Assembly (NCBI RefSeq): GCF_003718715.1
Contig: NZ_CP033465.1
Coordinates: 2,666,001 to 2,730,000, forward strand
Reading direction: 5' to 3'
Length of the DNA stretch: 64,000 nt
Source: Clostridium sp. JN-1
GTDB lineage: Bacteria; Bacillota; Clostridia; Clostridiales; Clostridiaceae
Shown here: piece after piece, positions 1 through 10,169 of the stretch
How positions within the stretch are numbered: the first letter of the stretch is position 1
How the letters are laid out: each line of letters begins with the position of its first letter
Notes under the pieces: generated by a model
Told to the model about the DNA's origin: nothing
The model's database searches: none
Seen by the model: only the letters and a program-made list of their open reading frames with translations
Translations under genes and position numbers: made by a program

Positions 1-2097
1 TTTTTGTTCATATATCTTTTGACCAATTTCTATATACTTTTCTTTTATTTCTTCATTTGATAAATTCATAATCTCTTCTGCTGAAACACTGTCTTTTTCA
101 ACAAATACTTCTTCCATATACTTTACTAAATCTTTTATTTCATCTTCAAATTCATCTTCTACTTCAGATATATGTGAATCAACTATATCAGAAACCAAAT
201 CTTTAAGCATTTCTTTCATTTGATCTTTTAATTCTATACCCTCTAAAACTTCTGATCTCTGTTTATATATTATTTCTCTTTGCTTATTTATTACATCATC
301 ATATTGTACTACTGTTTTTCTTATATCAAAGTTATTTCCTTCAACCTTCTTTTGTGCATTTTCTATTGCACCGCTTACCATTTTACTTTCTATAGCTTCA
401 TCATCACCAAGACCTAATTTTTCAACTATGTCTTTAAGCTTATCAGAACCAAATATTCTCATAAGATCATCTTCAAGTGAAACGTAAAATCTTGATGTAC
501 CAGGATCACCTTGACGACCTGAACGTCCTCTTAACTGATTATCAATTCTTCTTGATTCATGTCTTTCAGTACCTATAATTTTTAGGCCTCCAACAGCCAC
601 AACATCTTCACCAAGTTTAATATCAGTACCACGTCCTGCCATATTTGTGGCAATAGTAACCATACCAAATTCACCAGCATGGGATATTATCTCTGCTTCT
701 TTTTCATGGAATTTAGCATTTAATACCTGATGGTTAATTCCCTTTCCCTTTAGCATATCAGAAAGCAGCTCAGATTTTTCTATACTTACAGTACCAACTA
801 GTATTGGCTGACCTTTCTTATGAGTTTCAACTATATCCTGAACTATAGCATTAAACTTACCTTTTGCTGTTTTATATACTACATCTGGAAGATCTTTTCT
901 TATTACAGGTTCATGAGTAGGAATTACAATTACATCTAATCCGTATATTTCTCTAAACTCATTTTCTTCTGTTAAGGCAGTACCTGTCATACCTGAAAGT
1001 TTATTAAACATTCTAAAGTAATTTTGATACGTAATAGTTGCAAGAGTCTTGGATTCTTTTTCTACTTTAACCCCCTCTTTTGCTTCTATAGCTTGATGAA
1101 GACCATCACTATATCTTCTACCTTCCATCATTCTTCCAGTGAATTCGTCTACTATTAGAACTTCACCGTTTTTTACCATGTAGTCTTTATCTCTCTTCAT
1201 TATATAATTAGCTTTTAATGCCTGAACTACATGGTGCTGCAATTCCATATTTTGAGCATCAGCATAGTTATCAAGTTTAAAAAATTTCTCTGCCTTTTCA
1301 ACACCAACATCTGTAAGCATTACAGCATTAGCTTTTTCATCTACTGTAAAATCATCCTCTTTAGTCAGTGTTTTTGTAAAATAATCTGCCACTTTATAAA
1401 ATTCTGTAGACTTTTCGCCTTCACCAGAAATTATAAGAGGTGTTCTAGCTTCATCTATAAGTATTGAGTCAACCTCATCCACGATAGCAAAATTAAGTCC
1501 TCTTTGAACTCTCTCCTCTTTATATATAACCATGTTATCTCTAAGGTAATCAAATCCAAATTCACTATTAGTTCCATAAGTTATATCGCAATTATATGCT
1601 GCTTGCCTTTGACTTTGATCTAAATCATGAAGTATAACCCCTACTTTTAATCCCAATGCTTCATATATAGGTGCCATTGTATCTCTATCTCTTTTAGCAA
1701 GATAGTCATTTACTGTAACTATGTGAACTCCTTTTCCTGTAAGAGCATTTAAATATGCTGGAAGTGTTGCAACTAATGTTTTTCCTTCACCAGTTTTCAT
1801 TTCTGATATTCTTCCTTGATGAAGTACTATTCCACCCATAAGCTGCTCTTTAAATGGTTTTAACTTAACAGTTCTCGAAGCTACCTCTCTAACTACTGCA
1901 AAAGCTTCACTTAAGATTGAATTTAATGTTTCACCTTTTGATAATCTTTCTTTAAACTCATCTGTTTTAGATCTAAGTTGTTCATCAGTTAAAGCTTGCA
2001 TTTTAGAATCTAAAGAATCTATTTTATTTACAATAGGTACTATCCTCTTTACTTCTTTTTCACTATATGTACCAAATATCTTTTGAAAAATGTTCAT
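1..2097 (-). CDS. secA: Preprotein translocase subunit SecA (5' part, runs off the window)
   Basis: ATPase motor that drives unfolded preproteins through the SecYEG channel at the inner face of the membrane. The 699 codons present start [15 protein letters not shown] and include the nucleotide-binding site EMKTGEGKT (about residues 99-107), the Walker B region IVDEVDS, the preprotein cross-linking region, the second helicase domain ([23 protein letters not shown]) and part of the helical scaffold. About 135 C-terminal residues should lie beyond base 1, judged from the usual clostridial SecA length. The start at 2097 sits 9 nt after GGTGAGG; an in-frame ATG at 2106 directly abuts that site and is less likely. 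It follows hpf but a terminator separates them, so it probably has its own promoter. Confidence 0.97.
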   Translation of the reverse strand, partial: MNIFQKIFGTYSEKEVKRIVPIVNKIDSLDSKMQALTDEQLRSKTDEFKERLSKGETLNSILSEAFAVVREVASRTVKLKPFKEQLMGGIVLHQGRISEMKTGEGKTLVATLPAYLNALTGKGVHIVTVNDYLAKRDRDTMAPIYEALGLKVGVILHDLDQSQRQAAYNCDITYGTNSEFGFDYLRDNMVIYKEERVQRGLNFAIVDEVDSILIDEARTPLIISGEGEKSTEFYKVADYFTKTLTKEDDFTVDEKANAVMLTDVGVEKAEKFFKLDNYADAQNMELQHHVVQALKANYIMKRDKDYMVKNGEVLIVDEFTGRMMEGRRYSDGLHQAIEAKEGVKVEKESKTLATITYQNYFRMFNKLSGMTGTALTEENEFREIYGLDVIVIPTHEPVIRKDLPDVVYKTAKGKFNAIVQDIVETHKKGQPILVGTVSIEKSELLSDMLKGKGINHQVLNAKFHEKEAEIISHAGEFGMVTIATNMAGRGTDIKLGEDVVAVGGLKIIGTERHESRRIDNQLRGRSGRQGDPGTSRFYVSLEDDLMRIFGSDKLKDIVEKLGLGDDEAIESKMVSGAIENAQKKVEGNNFDIRKTVVQYDDVINKQREIIYKQRSEVLEGIELKDQMKEMLKDLVSDIVDSHISEVEDEFEDEIKDLVKYMEEVFVEKDSVSAEEIMNLSNEEIKEKYIEIGQKIYEQK

Positions 2098-2207
2098 CCT
2101 TTTCATCCTCACCAAATTAAATTTTTAATAAGTATATACTTTATAGATTATATCATCTAATTATTGTGTATTCAACTTGAGCTAACATAACCTAAATTAT
2201 GCATCAG

Positions 2208-2240
2208 AATAAAAAGAGAGGAGCTTTAGCTTCTCTCTTT
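2208..2240 (-). terminator. Rho-independent terminator after hpf
   Basis: On the minus strand a roughly 12-bp stem (arms AAAGAGAGAAGC and GCTCCTCTCTTT with one G-T pair) is followed by a run of T. It sits right after the hpf stop codon and separates hpf from secA. Confidence 0.75.
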
Positions 2241-2243
2241 ACT

Positions 2244-2771
2244 TTAAAATTCAGGTTCAATTAAGCCGTAGTTTCCATCTTTTCTTTTATAAACTACATT
2301 AACCTCTTCATCTTCTGCACTTTCAAATACGAAAAAGTTGTGACCTAAAAGTTCCATTTGCAATACAGCTTCCTCTGCTGACATTGGCTTTATTGCAAAT
2401 TTTTTAGTTCTGACTATCTTTGGTTCTTCATTTGCATCTTTATCTACATCAGGTATGGATTGAAATCTTAAAGAATTTCCATGATTTCTTCTCTGAAGTT
2501 TAGTTTTTTGTTTTCTTATCTGCCCTTCTAACTTATCCACAACTAAGTCTATAGATGCATACATATCACTATTTTTTTCTTCTCCCCTTAATATTACACC
2601 ATTAAAAGGAATTGTGACTTCTACTATCTGCGAATTTTTCTGTACACTTAATGTAACATTAGCTTTTACTTCAGGGTTGAAATATTTATCTAACTTCGAT
2701 AATTTCTTTTCCACTACATTCCTCAATGCATTAGTTACCTCAATATTTTTACCAGTTACAAATATTCTCAT
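2244..2771 (-). CDS. hpf: Long-form ribosome hibernation promoting factor
   Basis: Binds the 30S subunit near the decoding site and, through its C-terminal domain, pairs ribosomes into inactive 100S dimers in stationary phase. The 175-residue product has the N-terminal RaiA/HPF fold (MRIFVTGKNIEVTNALRNVV, residues 1-100) and the C-terminal dimerisation domain (KPMSAEEAVLQMELLGHNFF, near 120-175), so it is the long form typical of Firmicutes. The start at 2771 is chosen because AAAGGGG lies just upstream; an in-frame ATG at 2789 lies before that site. Monocistronic in appearance, with a terminator immediately downstream. Confidence 0.95.
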   Translation of the reverse strand: MRIFVTGKNIEVTNALRNVVEKKLSKLDKYFNPEVKANVTLSVQKNSQIVEVTIPFNGVILRGEEKNSDMYASIDLVVDKLEGQIRKQKTKLQRRNHGNSLRFQSIPDVDKDANEEPKIVRTKKFAIKPMSAEEAVLQMELLGHNFFVFESAEDEEVNVVYKRKDGNYGLIEPEF

Positions 2772-2945
2772 ATTTCCAGCCCCTTTCAAAATTTTATATG
2801 TCAGTATTTTTTAATTATTTAGTTTTTTTATTTTTATTAATTATATTTTAATACTGTTAACTGCAAATTACAAGGAAATTTATATTAATTAACAGATATT
2901 CTACAAATTATATTTAAATAGAGCCTTTTATGTAACATAGCTCAA

Positions 2946-4454
2946 TTATTGTTGAGTTGGCTTCATCGTAGGGAACAATATAACGTCTCTTATTGAAGAT
3001 GCATTAGTTAAAAACATAACTAATCTATCTATTCCCATACCAAGTCCGCCTGTTGGAGGCATACCAATTTCAAGCGCATTTAGGAAATCTTCATCCATCA
3101 TATACGCCTCATCATCACCTAATTCTCTCTCTTTTAACTGCTGTTCAAATCTTTCTCTTTGTACTATAGGATCATTTAGTTCGGAGTATGCATTACATAT
3201 TTCCCTACCAAATACAAATCCTTCAAACCTCTCAGTATACTTATCATTTCCCCTTTTCTTTTTAGTTAAAGGTGAAATTTCAACAGGATAATCCATTACA
3301 AATGTAGGTTGAATAAATTTATCTTCACAGAATTCTTCAAACATAGCATTTAATATATCGCCTTTTGAACAATCTTTTAACTCTTTTTTTAACTCAAGAT
3401 GCTTTTCCTTTGCAATTTGTCTAGCTTCTTCATCATCTTTAACCTGATCAAAATCGACATTTCCAAATTCCTTAACCGAATCAACCATTGTAATTCTCTT
3501 CCATGGCGGTTTAAAATCTATTTCTGTATCTTCATAAACAACTTTAGTTGTTCCAAGAACCTTTTCACAGACATATGCAACCATATTTTCCGTAATCTCC
3601 ATCATATCATTGTAATCTGCAAAAGCTTCATAAAGTTCAATAGATGTATACTCTGGATTATGTCTTATATCCATTCCTTCATTTCTAAAACATTTTCCAA
3701 TTTCATATACCCTTTCAAAACCACCTACTATAAGTCTTTTTAAATATAATTCAGTAGCTATTCTAAGATACATATCCATATCAAGTGAATTATGGTGAGT
3801 AATAAAAGGTTTTGCTGCAGCTCCACCAGCTATAGGTGAAAGTATCGGAGTTTCTACTTCTATATAATCTTTTTGATCTAGGAATTCCCTTATTGATTTT
3901 ATAATTGCTGTTCTCTTCATAAATGTATCTCTAACATCTTGATTTGTTATTAAATCAACATATCTTTGTCTATATCTTAAATCTGGATCCTTAAGTCCGT
4001 GCCACTTTTCTGGCAGTGGTTTAAGAGACTTAGCTATGAGTTCAAAATCCGTTATATGAATTGAAATTTCTCCTGTTTTGGTCTTAAATACTCTTCCTGT
4101 TACTGATAAAATATCACCTATATCAAAGCTCTTATACTCTTTTAGCCTTGCTTCTCCTACATCATCTATTCTTATGTAAAGTTGAACTTTACCATATCTA
4201 TCGTGTAAATCTGAAAATCCAGCTTTACCATGAACTCTCTTAGACATAAGTCTGCCTGCAGCTGTTACAGTTTTTCCCTCTAAGTTGTCATAATTATCTT
4301 TAATTTGTTTAGATGTATGTGTTCTCTCAACTTTATATACATTAAATGGATCTTTTCCTTCCTTTTGAAGATTGAAAAACTTCTCTCTTCTCTCGTTTAT
4401 CAATGCATTAAAATTTTTCTCTAACTTATTTAAGTTCTTTTCTTCTTTTGACAT
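2946..4454 (-). CDS. lysS: Lysyl-tRNA synthetase, class II
   Basis: Charges tRNA-Lys with lysine. The 502-residue protein has an N-terminal OB-fold anticodon-binding domain ([18 protein letters not shown], about 62-80) and the class II catalytic core: motif 1 around [15 protein letters not shown], motif 2 [15 protein letters not shown], and motif 3 [11 protein letters not shown] near the C-terminus. GGAGGT precedes ATG 4454. It follows greA by 16 nt on the same strand, so dusB-greA-lysS are close, a common clostridial order. No T-box leader is visible, which fits transcription from an upstream promoter. Confidence 0.97.
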   Translation of the reverse strand: MSKEEKNLNKLEKNFNALINERREKFFNLQKEGKDPFNVYKVERTHTSKQIKDNYDNLEGKTVTAAGRLMSKRVHGKAGFSDLHDRYGKVQLYIRIDDVGEARLKEYKSFDIGDILSVTGRVFKTKTGEISIHITDFELIAKSLKPLPEKWHGLKDPDLRYRQRYVDLITNQDVRDTFMKRTAIIKSIREFLDQKDYIEVETPILSPIAGGAAAKPFITHHNSLDMDMYLRIATELYLKRLIVGGFERVYEIGKCFRNEGMDIRHNPEYTSIELYEAFADYNDMMEITENMVAYVCEKVLGTTKVVYEDTEIDFKPPWKRITMVDSVKEFGNVDFDQVKDDEEARQIAKEKHLELKKELKDCSKGDILNAMFEEFCEDKFIQPTFVMDYPVEISPLTKKKRGNDKYTERFEGFVFGREICNAYSELNDPIVQRERFEQQLKERELGDDEAYMMDEDFLNALEIGMPPTGGLGMGIDRLVMFLTNASSIRDVILFPTMKPTQQ

Positions 4455-4470
4455 GCTTTAAAACCTCCAT

Positions 4471-4950
4471 TTATCTTCTTATGTCAAGTATTTTATACTT
4501 ACTAACTCCATCTGGAACTTGTACTTCAACTATATCTCCCACTTTTTTGCCCATAAGACCTTTGCCAACTGGTGATTCATTTGATATTTTATTATTCATA
4601 GGATCAGCTTCAGCAGAACCAACCATTGTGTATTCAACTTCCTCATCAAATTCGTAATCCTTAATCTTAACTTTTGAACCTAATGTTACAACATCTAGTG
4701 GGACTTCACTTTCATCTATTACATTAGCATGTTTTAACATCTTTTCAAGCTGAATTATTTTTCCTTCTACAAATGCTTGTTCATTTTTGGCTTCATCATA
4801 TTCAGAGTTTTCACTTAAATCCCCAAAAGAAAGGGCAGATTTAATCTTTTCAGTTATTTCTTTCCTCTTAGTTGTCTTTAAATATTCTAATTCCCCTTCA
4901 AGTTTTTTTACACCTTCATAAGTCATCATATATTCCTTTGCCTGATTCAT
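4471..4950 (-). CDS. greA: Transcription elongation factor GreA
   Basis: Enters the secondary channel of RNA polymerase and stimulates cleavage of backtracked RNA. The product, 159 residues from the chosen start, has the N-terminal coiled coil ([36 protein letters not shown] with its acidic tip) and the C-terminal FKBP-like globular domain ([18 protein letters not shown]). An ATG at 4956 is only one base from AAAGGGGAG; the next one at 4950 has a normal 7-nt spacing and is preferred. Upstream of lysS by 16 nt and probably co-transcribed with it. Confidence 0.95.
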   Translation of the reverse strand: MNQAKEYMMTYEGVKKLEGELEYLKTTKRKEITEKIKSALSFGDLSENSEYDEAKNEQAFVEGKIIQLEKMLKHANVIDESEVPLDVVTLGSKVKIKDYEFDEEVEYTMVGSAEADPMNNKISNESPVGKGLMGKKVGDIVEVQVPDGVSKYKILDIRR

Positions 4951-5099
4951 ATCCATTCTCCCCTTTAAATAATTAATATAAGTACTAACTTATAAATAGC
5001 TTATTAAATATACTTAATTAAACATACCTAAACGATTATATTTAAGTAATTATAAAACAGCTCTATTCTAATGTCAATCTTTGAAATTTTACTAAATAA

Positions 5100-5136
5100 T
5101 TTTACAAAAGTCACTTAATTGTAAAATTGTGACTTT
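5100..5136 (-). terminator. Probable terminator after dusB
   Basis: Inverted repeat with arms AAAGTCAC (5107-5114) and GTGACTTT (5129-5136); on the minus strand the stem is followed by TTTTGTAAAATTATTT. It lies in the 230-nt gap between dusB and greA. Confidence 0.5.
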
Positions 5137-5186
5137 AAGGTCTAATCTTATTATTAATCTATTCTCTTGTAATATCAAAAATTACA

Positions 5187-6167
5187 TTAATTTTGTTTAT
5201 CAGCTTGGAGTGAATTTTTATATTCCATTAATATCTTAATTACAGTTGAACTACTTTTTTCTGAGTTAATTTTATCCTTAATTTTCTTGCTATCTTTAAA
5301 ACCTTTTAAATACCACGCAATATGTTTTCTCATTTCCCTTACAGCTTTAGCTTCACCATTATATTTTATAGCATTTTCATAGTGTTTTATACAAACATCT
5401 ATTTTTTCATTAAAGTCTGGATAAACAATTTCCCTATTATTTAATCCATCTCTTATTTCCCTAAATATCCATGGATTTCCCATAGCGCCCCGTCCTATCA
5501 TTATAGCATCGCAATTAGTTGCTTCAAACAAATGTTTTGCACTTTTAGCATCTATTACATCCCCATTACCTATAACAGGTACTGATACTGCTTTTTTAAC
5601 CTTACTTATTATATCTAAGTCAGCTTTTCCATCATACATTTGTTCCCTAGTCCTGCCGTGAACTGCTATAGCATCTACACCTGCCTGTTCGAGCATTTTT
5701 GCAAATTCAACAGCATTAATATTATTTGAATCAAATCCTTTCCTGATCTTTGCAGTTACAGGTTTACTTGATGCTTTCTTCATTTCCTTAACTATTTTAA
5801 CTGCTAGTTCAGGATTTTTCATAAGTGCAGATCCTTCTCCATTTTTAACAATTTTAGGTGCAGGACATCCCATGTTTATATCCAAAATACATACATCTGG
5901 ATTATCATTAAATAACTCACAGCATTTAGCCATTACAAATGGATCACTTCCAAATAACTGTACAGCAATTGGAGATTCTTGTGGTGAAACTTTCAACATG
6001 TCATATGTATTTTTATTTTTTTCAGTTAGCGCTTTTGCACTTATCATTTCGGAATAAACTAATCCTGCACCCATTTTCTTACACAGCTCTCTAAAAGGTA
6101 TATCCGTAACTCCTGCCATAGGTGCTAAAAAAATATTGTTTTTAAATTCTAAGTTTTTTATTTTCAT
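5187..6167 (-). CDS. dusB: tRNA-dihydrouridine synthase B
   Basis: FMN- and NADPH-dependent enzyme that reduces uridine to dihydrouridine in the D-loop of tRNAs. TIM barrel with the family signatures NIFLAPMAGVTDIPFRELC (FMN site near the N-terminus), LDINMGCPAPKIVKNGEGSA containing the catalytic Cys, the phosphate-binding region VIGNGDV, and GRGAMGNPWIF. Length (326 residues) is normal. A GTG at 6170 is in frame, but ATG 6167 has better spacing from AGGGA. The ATG overlaps the coaX stop by one base (TGATG), so translation of the two is probably coupled. Confidence 0.95.
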   Translation of the reverse strand: MKIKNLEFKNNIFLAPMAGVTDIPFRELCKKMGAGLVYSEMISAKALTEKNKNTYDMLKVSPQESPIAVQLFGSDPFVMAKCCELFNDNPDVCILDINMGCPAPKIVKNGEGSALMKNPELAVKIVKEMKKASSKPVTAKIRKGFDSNNINAVEFAKMLEQAGVDAIAVHGRTREQMYDGKADLDIISKVKKAVSVPVIGNGDVIDAKSAKHLFEATNCDAIMIGRGAMGNPWIFREIRDGLNNREIVYPDFNEKIDVCIKHYENAIKYNGEAKAVREMRKHIAWYLKGFKDSKKIKDKINSEKSSSTVIKILMEYKNSLQADKQN

Positions 6168-6955
6168 CACATTCCCTGTTCTCTATTTTTTTCATATATT
6201 ATTCTTAGTCCTTTAAGAGTTAAAATTGGATCTATTAAATCAATACTTCTAGATTCCTCATTGATTAGTTTAGCGAGGCCGCCTGTTGCAACTACAAGTG
6301 GATGCTTTTCTCCTAATTCCATCATCTCTTTTTTCATTCTACAAACTATGTAATCTACTTGACCAATATATCCGTATACAATCCCAGCTTGCATACTTGA
6401 TATAGTATTTTTACATATAACTTTATCAGGTTTTACTAATTCTATTCTGGGCAATTTAGCAGCTCTTTCAAACAATGCATCTGAAGCTATCTGTATTCCA
6501 GGACAAATAGTTCCTCCAAGATAATTTCCTTTTTCAGTAAGAGAGCAAAAAGTAGTAGCCGTTCCAAAATCTATTATTATAGAAGGTTTTTTATAAATCT
6601 CATGAACTGCAACAGCATTAACTATTCTATCAGCTCCAACTTCCTTTGGATTATCATATTTTATATTTATTCCAGTTTTAACTCCAGGGCCTACTACTAT
6701 AGGCTTAACCTCAAAGTATTTTATTATCATATGTTCAAGTGAATACATAATATTGGGAACAACCGATGATATTATGACTCCTTCTACATCAGAAATATGA
6801 AGTTTGTTATGTGAAAATAATTGTATAACTTGAATGCCATATTCATCTGCAGTCCTTTTTGAATCAGTAGATAATCTCCAATCAGCAATAAGTTTTTTAT
6901 CCTTGTAAACTCCCAAAACAATATTCGTATTACCTACATCTAAAACTAAAATCAC
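6167..6955 (-). CDS. coaX: Type III pantothenate kinase
   Basis: First step of coenzyme A synthesis: ATP-dependent phosphorylation of pantothenate by the ASKHA-fold enzyme that is insensitive to CoA feedback. Visible motifs are the phosphate-1 loop [15 protein letters not shown] at the N-terminus, [10 protein letters not shown], the catalytic Asp in [11 protein letters not shown], and [10 protein letters not shown]. The GTG at 6955 lies 8 nt after AAAGGTGG and gives the conserved M-I-L-V-L-D-V-G start; a GTG at 6967 lies inside the ribosome binding site. Overlaps dusB by one base. Confidence 0.95.
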   Translation of the reverse strand: MILVLDVGNTNIVLGVYKDKKLIADWRLSTDSKRTADEYGIQVIQLFSHNKLHISDVEGVIISSVVPNIMYSLEHMIIKYFEVKPIVVGPGVKTGINIKYDNPKEVGADRIVNAVAVHEIYKKPSIIIDFGTATTFCSLTEKGNYLGGTICPGIQIASDALFERAAKLPRIELVKPDKVICKNTISSMQAGIVYGYIGQVDYIVCRMKKEMMELGEKHPLVVATGGLAKLINEESRSIDLIDPILTLKGLRIIYEKNREQGM

Positions 6956-7009
6956 CAAATACACCACCTTTTATACATAAAACATAAAATTTTTATTATA
7001 TACATAATT

Positions 7010-7045
7010 AAAGAGCAGCCCTTAAAGCTGCCCCACAGTTGCTCA
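7010..7045 (-). terminator. Possible terminator after the thioesterase gene
   Basis: On the minus strand GCAGC and GCTGC pair around TTTAAGG, nested in outer arms GAGCA and TGCTC, followed by CTTTAATT. The T run is weak. Confidence 0.4.
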
Positions 7046-7105
7046 ATACATTATTGTAGTTTATCAGTTTAATTTTATCAGCTGATTTTTATTTGTCAAG
7101 TTAGC

Positions 7106-7504
7106 TTATAAATTCTTTTTATTATTAGTTTTTTCCATAAACCTGTCGCTATTAACTATGTATCTTGAATGTTTTCCTTCTCCTACCTTATCTTTTTCAT
7201 CCCAAACTTCAACTTTAAAGGTCAATTCCTTATTATCTACTTTAGTTAAAATAGCTTCACATCTTACTTTCATTCCAATTGGGGTAGACTTTAAATGTTT
7301 TACATTAAGTTCTATACCAACTGTAGTGTAACCACATGGAAGATGTAGATCAACACAACTTCTCGAAGTTTCCTCCATAAGAGCTATCATAGCCGGTGTC
7401 GCAAATACATCTAAAACACCTGAGCCCATTTTGCTAGCAAGATCATTTTCTGTAACTTTCATCTCTTTAGCAGATGTCATTCCTTCTTTTAAATTAAATT
7501 CCAT
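7106..7504 (-). CDS. Hotdog-fold thioesterase, FlK-like
   Basis: A 132-residue single hotdog domain that resembles the fluoroacetyl-CoA thioesterase (FlK) group of acyl-CoA thioesterases. Supporting segments are FATPAMIALMEETSRSCV, GYTTVGIELNVKHLKSTPIG and the C-terminal GEGKHSRYIVNSDRFMEK. Family members hydrolyse small acyl-CoA esters; the substrate here cannot be told from sequence and fluoroacetyl-CoA is unlikely in this organism. It stands between ftsH and coaX with terminators on both sides, so it is probably its own transcription unit. A role in clearing a CoA ester linked to neighbouring coaX is only a guess. Confidence 0.8.
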   Translation of the reverse strand: MEFNLKEGMTSAKEMKVTENDLASKMGSGVLDVFATPAMIALMEETSRSCVDLHLPCGYTTVGIELNVKHLKSTPIGMKVRCEAILTKVDNKELTFKVEVWDEKDKVGEGKHSRYIVNSDRFMEKTNNKKNL

Positions 7505-7664
7505 TGTATCATCTCACTTCATTTAAATTTTTTTACAATTGTAAAAATATATAATAATTATATCATTAATATGTAACTTTTAATATGTTTTTATAATATA
7601 AACCTTTAACCATTTAAGCTGCCTACTTAGCCAAAAACTTGACTTTGACAAAGATATTGCAAAT

Positions 7665-7694
7665 GAAAATTAGCCTGAGAAAACCCAGGCTAAT
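7665..7694 (-). terminator. Rho-independent terminator after ftsH
   Basis: Perfect 9-bp stem (ATTAGCCTG at 7669-7677, CAGGCTAAT at 7686-7694). On the minus strand it is followed by TTTTCATTT. It lies just past the ftsH stop. Confidence 0.8.
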
Positions 7695-7724
7695 TAAGCT
7701 CATCATATGTAAACTTTTAATTAT

Positions 7725-9542
7725 TTATGCATTGGCATCAGCATTAACAAATACTTCTTCAAATTCATTAGCTTCAAGCTTTTCCTTTTCAAGAAGAGCT
7801 TTTGCAACAGCATGAAGCTTAGATACATTTTCAGTAAGAAGTTTTTCTGCTTTCTTATATCCATCGTCTATAAGTTTCTTTATTTCTCTATCTATTTCAA
7901 ATGCAACTTCCTCACTGAAATTTCTTCCTTTTCCTAAATCTCTACCTAAAAATACTTCATCATGTCCAGATCCAAAGGCTATAGGTCCAAGATCACTCAT
8001 ACCATAATCCATAACCATTTTTTTAGCTATAGTAGTTGCTCTTTCAATATCGTTCTTTGCTCCCGTACTTATATCTCCTATAATAACTTTTTCTGCAACT
8101 CTTCCTCCAAGCAGTCCTACTATTTCATCTTCTAATTTAGTCTTTGACATATATGAACTATCTTTTTCAGGAAGATGCATAGTATATCCTCCTGCCATTC
8201 CTCTTGGAATTATACTTATCTGATGAACAGGATCTGCAGTAGGAAGAAGCCTCATAACTACAGCATGCCCTGCTTCATGATATGCTGTAATCCTTCTATC
8301 CTCTTCATCTATAACCCTACTCTTCTTTTCTGGTCCTGCTATAACCCTAGTTACAGCTTCTTCAAGTTCATCCATACCTATTTTCTGTTTCTCTTTTCTA
8401 ACAGCTAGCAGTGCTGATTCATTCATTAAATTCTCGAGGTCAGCTCCTGTAAACCCTGGTGTTCTCTTAGCTAATACATCTAATTTTACTTCTTCAGCCA
8501 GCGGCTTGTTTTTTGAATGTACTTTTAAAATCTCTTCTCTACCTCTAACATCTGGAGCTCCTACTAGTATCTGCCTATCGAATCTTCCAGGTCTTAATAA
8601 TGCTGGATCCAATATATCTGGTCTATTTGTTGCAGCTATCATTATAATACCTTCATTTGCACCAAATCCATCCATCTCTACTAAGAGTTGATTTAACGTT
8701 TGCTCTCTTTCATCATGTCCGCCGCCAAGTCCAGCACCTCTTTGTCTTCCAACTGCATCTATTTCATCTATAAATACTATACATGGTGAATTTTTCTTTG
8801 CTTGATCAAATAAATCTCTTACCCTGGATGCACCTACACCTACAAACATTTCAACAAAATCTGAACCTGATATACTGAAGAATGGTACACCAGCCTCACC
8901 TGCTATAGCCTTTGCTAACAAAGTTTTACCTGTTCCTGGTGGGCCAACAAGTAAAACTCCTTTAGGAATTCTAGCACCCATTTCAATATACTTCTTTGGC
9001 TGTTTCAAGAAATCAACTATTTCTGCGAGTTCAGCTTTTTCTTCGTCGGCTCCAGCAACATCAGCAAATGTCACCTTTTTCTTGTTCTCTGGTGCTGCCA
9101 TCTTAGCCCGACTCTTTCCGAAATTCATTACACTCCTGTTTCCACCACCGCCTTGTGATTGCTGCATGAACATAAACCAAAAGGCTACAAGTATAAGTAT
9201 TAAAAGCACCGTTGGTAAGTACTGCACCCACATAGGTATAGTTGCAGGCTTATCATATACTTCCTTAACATCTCCATTCTTAGGATGTTCCCCTATAAAT
9301 TGGAACAATCTTTCTGAAGGAACTACTGTCTCGTATTGTGTACCATCTTTTAATGTACCTACTACAGTCATTTTATCTTCTTTCACCTGAAAACTTTTTA
9401 CATTATTTCCTAACCAATCTTTTTGAAATTGATCGAAATTTATGGTTGTTGCATTTTCATTAGTTCTTACAAGCATCGTAGCTGCAAGAATTACTAATAC
9501 AAATACTATAACCCAGGCCGTTGCGCTTGAAATTTTTTTCAT
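7725..9542 (-). CDS. ftsH: ATP-dependent zinc metalloprotease FtsH
   Basis: Membrane-anchored hexameric AAA+ protease that degrades misfolded membrane proteins and regulators; in Bacillus it also affects sporulation entry. From ATG 9542 the product has 605 residues. Two membrane helices (about 9-25 and 105-127) flank an extracytoplasmic domain. The AAA module has Walker A GPPGTGKT (200-207), Walker [12 protein letters not shown] and the second region of homology [20 protein letters not shown]. The zinc protease motif HEAGH is at 422-426. GAGGGGGG lies 7 nt before ATG 9542; the longer frame from 9590 would put this site inside the gene. Follows hpt. Confidence 0.97.
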   Translation of the reverse strand: MKKISSATAWVIVFVLVILAATMLVRTNENATTINFDQFQKDWLGNNVKSFQVKEDKMTVVGTLKDGTQYETVVPSERLFQFIGEHPKNGDVKEVYDKPATIPMWVQYLPTVLLILILVAFWFMFMQQSQGGGGNRSVMNFGKSRAKMAAPENKKKVTFADVAGADEEKAELAEIVDFLKQPKKYIEMGARIPKGVLLVGPPGTGKTLLAKAIAGEAGVPFFSISGSDFVEMFVGVGASRVRDLFDQAKKNSPCIVFIDEIDAVGRQRGAGLGGGHDEREQTLNQLLVEMDGFGANEGIIMIAATNRPDILDPALLRPGRFDRQILVGAPDVRGREEILKVHSKNKPLAEEVKLDVLAKRTPGFTGADLENLMNESALLAVRKEKQKIGMDELEEAVTRVIAGPEKKSRVIDEEDRRITAYHEAGHAVVMRLLPTADPVHQISIIPRGMAGGYTMHLPEKDSSYMSKTKLEDEIVGLLGGRVAEKVIIGDISTGAKNDIERATTIAKKMVMDYGMSDLGPIAFGSGHDEVFLGRDLGKGRNFSEEVAFEIDREIKKLIDDGYKKAEKLLTENVSKLHAVAKALLEKEKLEANEFEEVFVNADANA

Positions 9543-9623
9543 TACAGGCCCCCCTCTCTTTCTAGTTTTATACTGTAAAAATTGTATCATAATGAATATT
9601 TCTTTACAATGAATTAATAATAA

Positions 9624-10169
9624 TTATTTGTAAACTTCCTCTTTTAGCACTCCTATATAAGGTAAGTTCCTATACTTTTCTGAGTAATCCAGCCCATATC
9701 CAACTAAGAAATAATCTGGTACTCTAAATCCAATATACTTTACATCAAGTATTTTTTTTCTCCTATCAGGTTTGTTCAAAAGGCAAGCTATTTGTATGCT
9801 TGCTGGTTTTCTACCTTTTAGGTAATCAATTAAATATGATAAAGTAACTCCTGAATCTATTATATCTTCTACAATCAAAACATCCTTTCCTTCTATTTCA
9901 AAATCTAAATCCTTCAAAATTCTAACTACTCCTGAAGTTTTACTAGCGCTGCCATAACTAGAAACTGCCATAAAATCCATAGTACATGGAATATCAATTT
10001 CTTTTAACAAATCTGCCATAAATGGAACAGATCCTTTTAATATTCCAACGAGAATTAAATCTTTTCCCCTATAATCCTCACTTATTTTTTTACCTAATTC
10101 TCTTTCTTTTTCTCTTAATTGTTTTTCTGTAAATAATACTTCTTTTATATCATCCTTCATTTGATACAT
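9624..10169 (-). CDS. hpt: Hypoxanthine phosphoribosyltransferase
   Basis: Purine salvage: converts hypoxanthine (and usually guanine) plus PRPP to IMP (GMP). The 181-residue protein shows the PRPP-binding loop VLIVEDIIDSGVTLSYL (acidic pair plus DSGVT), the flexible catalytic loop around SYGSASKTSG, and the C-terminal purine contact region GFRVPDYFLVGYGLDY. It overlaps the 3' end of tilS by 20 nt and precedes ftsH. The tilS-hpt-ftsH order is the one conserved in Bacillus and Clostridium. AAAGGGAGAG precedes ATG 10169. Confidence 0.96.
   Translation of the reverse strand: MYQMKDDIKEVLFTEKQLREKERELGKKISEDYRGKDLILVGILKGSVPFMADLLKEIDIPCTMDFMAVSSYGSASKTSGVVRILKDLDFEIEGKDVLIVEDIIDSGVTLSYLIDYLKGRKPASIQIACLLNKPDRRKKILDVKYIGFRVPDYFLVGYGLDYSEKYRNLPYIGVLKEEVYK

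Noticed and set aside
2614-2814. Plus-strand frame opposite hpf, and many similar short frames opposite other genes
   Set aside because: Mirror frames of conserved genes, without ribosome binding sites or recognisable products.
4457-5186. T-box leader controlling lysS
   Set aside because: greA lies directly upstream of lysS, and I saw no T-box consensus or specifier hairpin in the greA-dusB gap.
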